NCBI GenBank assembly: GCA_036274895.1
Contig: DASUEU010000089.1
Location: 124,001-188,000, forward strand
Direction of reading: 5' to 3'
DNA from: CALMKX01 sp036274895
GTDB lineage: Bacteria > Acidobacteriota > Thermoanaerobaculia > Multivoradales > SZUA-115
DNA: 64,000 nt
The notes below the pieces were generated by a model. The model made no database searches and was not told the origin of the DNA. It saw nothing but the letters and a program-made list of their open reading frames with translations. Both the position numbers and the translations under genes were made by a program. Positions 57,716 through 64,000 of the stretch are shown one piece after another. Numbering within the stretch: position 1 is the stretch's first letter; every line of letters begins with the position of its first letter.

Positions 57716-60543
57716 CAGACCGCCCCCGGGAGGAAGACGTAGACCCCGAGAAGGTCTACGGGCAAGAGCGGCTCGACCAGGACTCGGCCCCGGGCGGCCC
57801 CTCCTGCGCTGCCACGGGCCGCCTGGCGGACGCGCTCGTGGGAGTCGGCGAGCTGGGCGGCGCGCTCGGCGGCGAGGTCAGCGAAGCGGGCGGCAAGGGC
57901 ATCGGGCTCGGCCAGGACACGCCCGATCTGGATCTCGGCTACCTCGGGGGCAACGTTGGCGTCCGGCGTGACGGTGAGCAGCTCTTCCGCTCGTTCCGGC
58001 GGCAGCAGCACGGCAGCGGACGGAGCGCCCTCGAAGGCCGCCAGCAGGGCTTCCTCCGCCAGGGTGCTGTGCTCGCCGGTCTTCAGCCGCTCGGTCAGAC
58101 GCAAACGAAGGCGGAGCACCACCACCGTCGTACGCATCGTGACGGCGCGGGTCCGCACCACCCCGGCGCGCCGGGCCGGGCCGCGGTCAGGCAGCTGGGG
58201 ATCGAGAGCGCTCGCCAGCACGTGACCGGCTAGGCCCTCGACCAGAGGATCCGTTCGCACCAGGAGGTGCTCCCCCTGTCCTACCGGCGGGGCGAAGCGC
58301 ACTTTGAGATGGGAACTCTCTCGGGGCAACTTCAGGGCATCGGCCACGGATGCAGGCAGGTCCTGCAAGAGGAACCGCACCGGGCTGGTGCCTTCGGCGG
58401 GTACGCGGTAGCCCGCCAGGGCCTCGCGAACGAAGCACTCGAGGTCCGTGCCGGAGCCTACGGCCCGTTGGGCTGCCTCGACCTCGCGAAAGACCTCCTC
58501 GTCGCGGATCCCTTCTTGAGCGAAGAGGCTCCGCGACTGGCTCTCCCGCTCGGCGGCCTGTTCCCAGTCACGATGGAGGGTCTCCCTGCTCGGCAGGAAG
58601 TCCTCGAACGTCAGCTGCTCGGGCTGGCCCGACAGGAGACCAGCCGAGAGCAGGGCCTCGACCACGGCTTCAGGGTCGGCCGGCACCGGTACGGAGATCC
58701 CCAGGCGCGAGCGGATGGTGCGCTGCTTGCGCAGGAGCACATCCAGGACTGCACCATCGATCGGGTTGTCCTGGCCGTAGTAGGTCAACACCCGCACGAA
58801 GGGCGAGCGCTGCCCGTAGCGGTCCACCCGGCCCTCGCGCTGCTCGTGGCGCGTAGGGCTCCAGGAGAGGTCGTAGTGCACCACGGCGTCGAAGCTCTGC
58901 TGCAGGTTGATGCCCTCGGACAGGCAGTCCGTGGCCACCAGCACGCGGCGGGAGGCCTGGCCCAGGGCCTGGACCCGAGCCTCGCGCTCCTCGGGGGCGA
59001 GCAGGCCGGTCACTGCATCCACCTCCACTTCCGCCGGTAGGCTCTTGCGCAAGGCCCCGGCCAGGTATTCGGCCGTGGGGATGAAACGGCAGAAGACGAT
59101 CGGGCTGTAGCCGGCTTCCACCAGCTCACCGATCAGCCCCCGGGCGCGGGTGAGCTTGGCGTCCTTCGCGCCTTGCAGGGCGTCCGCCTCGCGGGCCAGG
59201 GCGAGGAGCCGCCGGCGCAGCGGGGCTTCGGGAGCCGGATCGGTCTCAGCGTCCGCCCCAGGAGCGAGGTCCACGGCTTCGAGAGGGTCGTCCTCACCCG
59301 CGTCGAGCACGGACAGGCGGGCGGCCTCGTCGACCTCGGCCGGGGTTTCGGCGTCCAGCCCGGCGGCCCGGTTGCGCAGCGTGGCCGCGGCGGCTGCGGG
59401 GCTGCTGCCGATCGAGCGCAGCAGGGCGATCGCCGACCACCAGCGCACCCGCTGCCGCACCCCGCCTTCGGGTGCGGACACGACCTCTTTGGCGAAAGCG
59501 AGCACCTTGTCGAAGAAGCGCCGGGCCTCCGCGCCGAGCCGGTAGGTCTCCTCCAGCTCCTCGCGCCGGGGAAAAGGGGTCTCCGCGCCGAGGTAACGGT
59601 CGATCCGGCCACGCCGGCGCTGCACCAGGTGCGCGGCCAGCCGCTCGCGGTGGCGCCGGTTGTGATCGCCGCCGAGATCCTCCGGCAGGTTCGCGAGCTC
59701 GGGACCGAGAAGGGCAAGGAGCGAGCGGAAGGCTTCGTCCTTGCCGCTGTGCGGAGTTGCGGTCACCAGCAGCAGGTGGCGGCTCGAGTCCGCGGCCAGA
59801 GAGCGCAGCAGCTCATGACGCTGGTGCCGGCTCGATCGCTGCTCGCCGCTCGCGGCGCAGGTGTGAGCCTCGTCCACCACGACCAGCTCGGGAGCCGAGC
59901 GCAGGAACTCCTGCCGGCGGCGGTCCGACTTGATGAAGTCCGTCGAGACGATGGTCGCCGGGTGGCGATCGAAGATCGACTCATCGAGACCACAGCCTGC
60001 CTCGAGCCGCCGGGCCGTGGCGGAGAGCACCAGCTCGGCCTCCAGGTGGAACTTGCCGAGAAGCTCTGCCTGCCATTGCTCGGCCAGATGAGGCGGGCAA
60101 AGCACCGTGAAGCGGTGGATCTCGCCGCGGTCGAGCAGCTCGCGGACCACCAGCGCCGCCTCCACCGTCTTGCCGATCCCGACGTCATCGGCGATCAGCA
60201 GGCGCACGGGATCGAGCTTGAGGGCCATCAGGAGCGGAACGAGCTGGTAGGGCCTGGGCTCGCAGGCGATACGACCGAACGAACGGAAAGGGCCGGCGCT
60301 GCTCCGGAAGGAAAGCCGCACGGCATCTCGAAGTAGACGCCCAGAGCAAAAATCTCCGAGGTCGCCGGCGACCGGCGGAGCTAGTGCCGCAGGCTCGACG
60401 GTCTCGAGGCCGAGGTGGACTCCTGCCACCTCGTCGTCCCGGCCGCCCAGGGGGCGCAAGAGGAGAAGGTCCGGGTCCGAGTCCGGCAGCACCACCCAGT
60501 GCCGGCCGCGGGCCGAGACGATCGCTCCCGGCTCGAAGCTCAA
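57715..60543 (-). CDS. SNF2/RapA-type DEAH helicase, DrmD-like
   Basis: 942 residues starting with TTG, overlapping the previous gene by 4 bases. A small N-terminal domain and the conserved segment FRSFGRIACEPRPYQLVPLLMA precede the helicase core. Motif I is DDVGIGKT (Lys125), motif II DEAH (Asp224), motif III VTATPH, and motif VI QREGRVDRYGQ near 575. The C-terminal 300 residues are helical. It is about the size of the DISARM helicase DrmD. It should translocate on DNA to help distinguish or process invading DNA. Coupled to the DUF1998 helicase upstream and the methylase downstream. Confidence 0.87.
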   Translation of the reverse strand: MSFEPGAIVSARGRHWVVLPDSDPDLLLLRPLGGRDDEVAGVHLGLETVEPAALAPPVAGDLGDFCSGRLLRDAVRLSFRSSAGPFRSFGRIACEPRPYQLVPLLMALKLDPVRLLIADDVGIGKTVEAALVVRELLDRGEIHRFTVLCPPHLAEQWQAELLGKFHLEAELVLSATARRLEAGCGLDESIFDRHPATIVSTDFIKSDRRRQEFLRSAPELVVVDEAHTCAASGEQRSSRHQRHELLRSLAADSSRHLLLVTATPHSGKDEAFRSLLALLGPELANLPEDLGGDHNRRHRERLAAHLVQRRRGRIDRYLGAETPFPRREELEETYRLGAEARRFFDKVLAFAKEVVSAPEGGVRQRVRWWSAIALLRSIGSSPAAAAATLRNRAAGLDAETPAEVDEAARLSVLDAGEDDPLEAVDLAPGADAETDPAPEAPLRRRLLALAREADALQGAKDAKLTRARGLIGELVEAGYSPIVFCRFIPTAEYLAGALRKSLPAEVEVDAVTGLLAPEEREARVQALGQASRRVLVATDCLSEGINLQQSFDAVVHYDLSWSPTRHEQREGRVDRYGQRSPFVRVLTYYGQDNPIDGAVLDVLLRKQRTIRSRLGISVPVPADPEAVVEALLSAGLLSGQPEQLTFEDFLPSRETLHRDWEQAAERESQSRSLFAQEGIRDEEVFREVEAAQRAVGSGTDLECFVREALAGYRVPAEGTSPVRFLLQDLPASVADALKLPRESSHLKVRFAPPVGQGEHLLVRTDPLVEGLAGHVLASALDPQLPDRGPARRAGVVRTRAVTMRTTVVVLRLRLRLTERLKTGEHSTLAEEALLAAFEGAPSAAVLLPPERAEELLTVTPDANVAPEVAEIQIGRVLAEPDALAARFADLAAERAAQLADSHERVRQAARGSAGGAARGRVLVEPLLPVDLLGVYVFLPGAV

Positions 60544-63500
60544 TGTCCGACCCCGAAGACGTTGGGCATGCGGGCAACGATCTCACGCCACGGTGCCTCG
60601 TGGTGGAAGCGCACCACGGTCCAGCCCAGGTCTTCGAGCAAAGCCTGCTGGGTGCGGTCGCGAGCCGCCCGCTCCGGGAAGTCGTGGGGCGGGCCATCGA
60701 CGTAGACCGCCACCATCTCTTGGCGGTAGAGGAAATCCGGGCGCGTCGCCGCTTCGGGTAGCAGGTGGTTGGCTTCGTCCGGCAGGCGGTGGCCGTGCTC
60801 CTCGAGGAAGCGAAGGAACTGCCGCTCCAGCTCGGAAGCGCAGGCCGCCACCAGGCGCTCCAGGTGTTCTCCCCGTGGCCGCCCCACGGGTGAGGAAGCG
60901 ACGGTCGCACTGGCCAGACGCAGCAAAGCGGCGCCGAGGAGTTGCCGGTCGAGCAGCGGGTGATCGATCTGATTGGTGTAGGACAGCAGGCAGTCGTAGC
61001 AAGCGGCCTGGCAGCGCTCTTGTCGCCAAGGAGGGCCGCCGAGGTCCGTGCCGCTGTCCCGATCGAAGTGGCAGAGCTCGAGGGCGCAGCGCGCGACGGC
61101 CGGCAGGGCGGTGGGCTCCACCAGTCGGCGGAGCACGCCCGCTCCCCCCTCGGCGGCTTCATAGAAGAGCAGCCGCGCCCGTTGCTCCCGGGAGGGCAGA
61201 GGCTCGGCCGCGAGCTCGTTGTCCTCGAGCTGGAACTCGACCTGGATGGCGCGCTTGAGGGCCGCCTGAAGGGAGGCGGCGAAGGCCAGATCGACCGGTC
61301 CTGGCAGGCGCAGCAGCAAAGCGTTCTTGCGATCCTCGACGAAGGGCACCACCCGCTGCGTGCGCCCGGTGCCGGGCTCCTCGGGAAGGTCGTCCTCGTC
61401 CAGGGCTGCCGACTCGTCCTTGGTCCAACGGCCCAGTTCGAGGTCGAGCATGAAGCCCACCAGGGCCTTCTCCTTGCGGCGACGCCAGCCGCGATTCATC
61501 CGCCAGAGCGTTGCCGAGCCGCCGTAGGTCAGCTCGGCGAGCAGCTCGCCGCCCTCGCTGACCGAGGCGGTCTCGACGTCCACGCGACCCTGGCTCTCGG
61601 CGAACCGCACCGCCGTGGCCAGCTCGTAGCCCTGACGCTGGCGCTCCTCTTCGTCGGAGTGGATGCGGTCACGACGCCGCGTCAGCACGTTTCGCATCCG
61701 GAACAAGTTGGGGAGGGCCGCGGGGAGCGGGCTGTGGCAGTGCTCGCAGCGGTCGAGGCCGTTCTCCTGGGGATGGAGGTAGCCGCACTCGGTGCAGATC
61801 TTGGCGCTCCTGGTCCAGACCTCGCGGCCCGATTCAGGGTCCTGTCGCTCGGGAACGGGCAGGACCACACGGTCCGCCAGGTAGCGCGATCCCTCGTGAT
61901 AGATGAAGTTGCGGGGACCGAACTCCGAGATGGCGAGGAACCTCGGGCGGGAGAGGAACTCGTCCGTTCCTGAGACCTGGCGCCTACCGGGAATGAAAGC
62001 CGAGAGGGGCAGGCGCGGGAAGCTGTAGCCAGGGAGGAACCCCTCGCTCGCGAGGTAGCGGTAGCTGTTGAAGTCCGACTGATAGGACGCCTCGGCTTGA
62101 GCCGTCAGCAGGTCGATCTGGGCGCGGGCCTCGCGTCGCAGGCGTTCGGCCCGGTCCTTGTCGGCCTTCGAACGGGAGGCGTCACGAATGATGGTGTGCT
62201 GGCGATCGAGCTGGGCCAGGGCCGCGCTGTAGAGGTCCCGCCAGCGCTTGCAAGCCTCCTCGAAGCGCTGAGGCAGGGCGGCGAGCGTACGGTCCAGCCA
62301 CTCCGGATGCCACCAGGGCGCCGAGGCGAGCTCGCCTTCGATGGCAGAGAGCAGACGCGCCCCGCTCTGGCGTGCTCGTTCGCGGATGTGAGCGTCCCGC
62401 AGAGCGGACTCGACACTGGGCTGGAGAGCCAAGCTTGGGGCTTCGCCGGCGAGGTCGAGAACGGCGCTCAACGAACGGCCGAGATCGAGGCCCGCGGCGG
62501 AGACCCACGCAGCATGCACGTGAGCCCGCACCAGGTCCTCATTCGCCAGATCGAGCCGGGGCGGGGCGACCTGGCCGGCGACCATCTCCACCTGCCGGTT
62601 GTAGAAGTACTGGTCGTGGGGGCTGCCGGCCGAGCAGTAGGTGAAGACTGCCGCCGGCTGGCCACCGCGACCGGCGCGACCGCTGCGCTGGGCGTAGTTG
62701 GCGGGGGTGGGCGGCACGTTGCGCAGGTGCACCACGGCGAGATCCCGGATGTCCACCCCAAGCTCCATGGTCGGTGAGCAGAACAGCAGGGGTAGCTCTC
62801 CCTTGCGGAAGCGGTCCTCGCGCTCGCGGCGCTGCTCGTCGTTGACCTGCGCCGTGTGCTCCCGGGCCTCGAAGCCGGAAAGGGTGCGGGCGCGCAGGAG
62901 GTACAGATCTCGGAAGTAGCGGTTCGGTCGCCCCCCGCCTTCCGGCGTCCGTGGCACGCGGATCGGGTCGTGGCGGACGCGCTCCCCGTCTCCGGCCCTC
63001 CAGCGCATGGCGGCGGCCCGGAGGCGGTAGGCGCGCTGGTCCGGCACGCCCGGGATGGCCACCTCCTCGAGCAGATTGCCCTCGAGCAGCGCCCCGGCCA
63101 GCTCTTCGAGGATCTGCTGACGGTCACTGAGCTTGAGGTCCTCGCCGAAGGCCGGGAACGTGCCGGGCCGTCCGAGAAACTGGCCGAAGCCCCCGCGGCG
63201 CGACACGTACACCGCTCGAGTGTCGTCGTCGTCCCTGGAGCCCAGAATGGCAATCGGCGCTTGCTCCATCCTCTCGTCCTCGTCGAGGGCCCAGGAGCCC
63301 CGGAGGTTCTGGGACGAGAGCTGGCGGATCTTCTCCTGGTGCGCGGGCTCGAGGAAGTTGACGGCGATGGCGAGGCTGCTGCGCAGGAAGTCGAGGAAGA
63401 CCCGGGCCACCTCGAGTCGCACGGCCGGCGCGGCAGAGCCGAGGGCCGGGTGGGTGCCTCGCCACAGCTCTTCGTCCGCTGCGATCTCGTCGAGATCGGT

Positions 63501-64000
63501 GTAGTCGATGCGCAGCCAGCCCGTCTGCTCGAGGTTCGGTGCGGTGATCCGCCAGCCGCGGCGCACGTCGTGGTAGAGGCGATAGCCCAGAACCTCGCGG
63601 AGCGCGCCCTGCACGGCCGCCATGCCATAGCGTGCCTGGGGGTTGATCGCATAGTCCTTGGGCTCGAGGGCCAAGGCTTCGAAGACTGCCGCCGGCAGCT
63701 CCTCATGAGAAATCCCGTCCGGCCCGGCCGCACGCATGGCCGCGAGGAGGGCAGCACGCAGCTCCACCACCTGGACGAAGTCGTTGAAGTGGCCGGCCTG
63801 GAGCGAGGCGTCCTGACGGTTGTCGGTGAAGGAGAGGAGCTTGCGAGCGTCGGGCGGCAGGTCAGTCTGCTGAAGCTCCTGGAGCAGCCCCAGCCCGAGC
63901 ACCGTGGTGGCCGAACTACGACCCTCCGAGCCCAGGGTGCCGAGCTTGGCGAAGTCCTTCCTGACCCGGCCGCTGTAGGAGATACCGCAGCAGAGGCAGA
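60540..64000 (-). CDS. DEAD/DEAH helicase with DUF1998 and a C-terminal nuclease-fold domain (partial, cut by window edge)
   Basis: The 5' part lies beyond 64000; about 1153 residues are visible. At the edge the frame reads CCGISYSGRVRKDF, a zinc-binding segment typical of DUF1998 helicases, then GSEGRSSATTVL. Helicase motifs V and VI are CSPTMELGVDIRDLAVVHLRNVPP and YAQRSGRAGRGG. A zinc ribbon (ICTECGYLHP, CEHCH) and the DUF1998 cysteine cluster CQAACYDCLLSYTNQIDH follow. The last 75 residues form a Vsr/DUF559-like fold (RPDFLYRQEMVAVYVDG, DRTQQALLEDLGWTVVRF). In DISARM the helicase DrmA and the DUF1998 protein DrmB are separate; here they appear as one chain. The stop overlaps the SNF2 gene start. 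Confidence 0.85.
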   Translation of the reverse strand, partial: CLCCGISYSGRVRKDFAKLGTLGSEGRSSATTVLGLGLLQELQQTDLPPDARKLLSFTDNRQDASLQAGHFNDFVQVVELRAALLAAMRAAGPDGISHEELPAAVFEALALEPKDYAINPQARYGMAAVQGALREVLGYRLYHDVRRGWRITAPNLEQTGWLRIDYTDLDEIAADEELWRGTHPALGSAAPAVRLEVARVFLDFLRSSLAIAVNFLEPAHQEKIRQLSSQNLRGSWALDEDERMEQAPIAILGSRDDDDTRAVYVSRRGGFGQFLGRPGTFPAFGEDLKLSDRQQILEELAGALLEGNLLEEVAIPGVPDQRAYRLRAAAMRWRAGDGERVRHDPIRVPRTPEGGGRPNRYFRDLYLLRARTLSGFEAREHTAQVNDEQRREREDRFRKGELPLLFCSPTMELGVDIRDLAVVHLRNVPPTPANYAQRSGRAGRGGQPAAVFTYCSAGSPHDQYFYNRQVEMVAGQVAPPRLDLANEDLVRAHVHAAWVSAAGLDLGRSLSAVLDLAGEAPSLALQPSVESALRDAHIRERARQSGARLLSAIEGELASAPWWHPEWLDRTLAALPQRFEEACKRWRDLYSAALAQLDRQHTIIRDASRSKADKDRAERLRREARAQIDLLTAQAEASYQSDFNSYRYLASEGFLPGYSFPRLPLSAFIPGRRQVSGTDEFLSRPRFLAISEFGPRNFIYHEGSRYLADRVVLPVPERQDPESGREVWTRSAKICTECGYLHPQENGLDRCEHCHSPLPAALPNLFRMRNVLTRRRDRIHSDEEERQRQGYELATAVRFAESQGRVDVETASVSEGGELLAELTYGGSATLWRMNRGWRRRKEKALVGFMLDLELGRWTKDESAALDEDDLPEEPGTGRTQRVVPFVEDRKNALLLRLPGPVDLAFAASLQAALKRAIQVEFQLEDNELAAEPLPSREQRARLLFYEAAEGGAGVLRRLVEPTALPAVARCALELCHFDRDSGTDLGGPPWRQERCQAACYDCLLSYTNQIDHPLLDRQLLGAALLRLASATVASSPVGRPRGEHLERLVAACASELERQFLRFLEEHGHRLPDEANHLLPEAATRPDFLYRQEMVAVYVDGPPHDFPERAARDRTQQALLEDLGWTVVRFHHEAPWREIVARMPNVFGVGH

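Overview
This is a high-GC bacterial window (individual core lines reach about 75% G+C). Tightly packed genes, repeated ATGA/GTGA start-stop overlaps, a B12-riboswitch transport operon, an IPTL-CTERM surface protein and a PKD protein ending in a 'DGFESG' motif fit an Acidobacteriota-like organism (Thermoanaerobaculia is a guess). No rRNA or universal marker is present to prove this. Two segments, 0.2-5.8 kb and 46.1-51.1 kb, are clearly poorer in G+C (sampled lines 50-57%) and look acquired.

Layout. (1) 0.2-5.8 kb, minus strand: a coupled three-gene operon of an M29-type aminopeptidase, a STAND/AAA ATPase and a second ATPase carrying nucleoside-deoxyribosyltransferase/TIR-like domains. It is a candidate undescribed conflict system. 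(2) 6.1-11.8 kb, minus: a cobalamin riboswitch followed by a TonB receptor, binding protein, ATPase and permease for corrinoid uptake, then a fumarylacetoacetate-hydrolase family gene. (3) 11.8-13.5 kb: a secreted protein and an exported VOC protein. (4) 13.4-21.1 kb: a divergent five-gene locus. The minus arm encodes a GAF membrane protein, a secreted VWA-like protein and a membrane protein. The plus arm encodes a degenerate long RelA/SpoT homologue fused to an ATPase, then an ATPase with a winged-helix tail. A good sigma70 promoter and two short palindromes lie between the arms. This is the most unusual locus here.

(5) 21.3 kb: the 3' part of a tRNA-Arg(CCG), including CCA, beside tandem and inverted 11-bp repeats. 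This looks like the end of an integrated element extending rightwards. (6) 21.6-37.0 kb: a translationally coupled trbB-C-D-E-J-L-F-G-I conjugation cluster, then parB, two exported surface proteins and a RepA-like initiator. Palindromic repeat elements have inserted into the reading frames of trbI and repA. No relaxase, coupling protein or integrase is seen, so the mobile unit is incomplete or continues beyond the window.

(7) 37.4-45.2 kb: an SBBP-like lipoprotein, a small membrane protein, an exported metacaspase with 17 cysteine-paired Sel1-like repeats, and an overlapping gene for a nuclease-domain/Ser-Thr-kinase fusion. (8) 45.2-46.0 kb: a decayed IS481-family transposase. (9) 46.1-51.1 kb, minus: an exported protein, a propeller-like membrane protein and a CHAT protease. 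(10) 51.3 kb to the right edge, minus: a DISARM-like defence operon made of a DUF1998 helicase (cut by the edge), a SNF2-type helicase, an N6-adenine methylase and an SMC/Rad50-like ATPase.

The right half therefore reads as an integrated plasmid or ICE carrying a defence and cell-death island. The left half has core B12 metabolism with two accessory ATPase-based loci. Functions of the novel loci are inferred from domains and context only.
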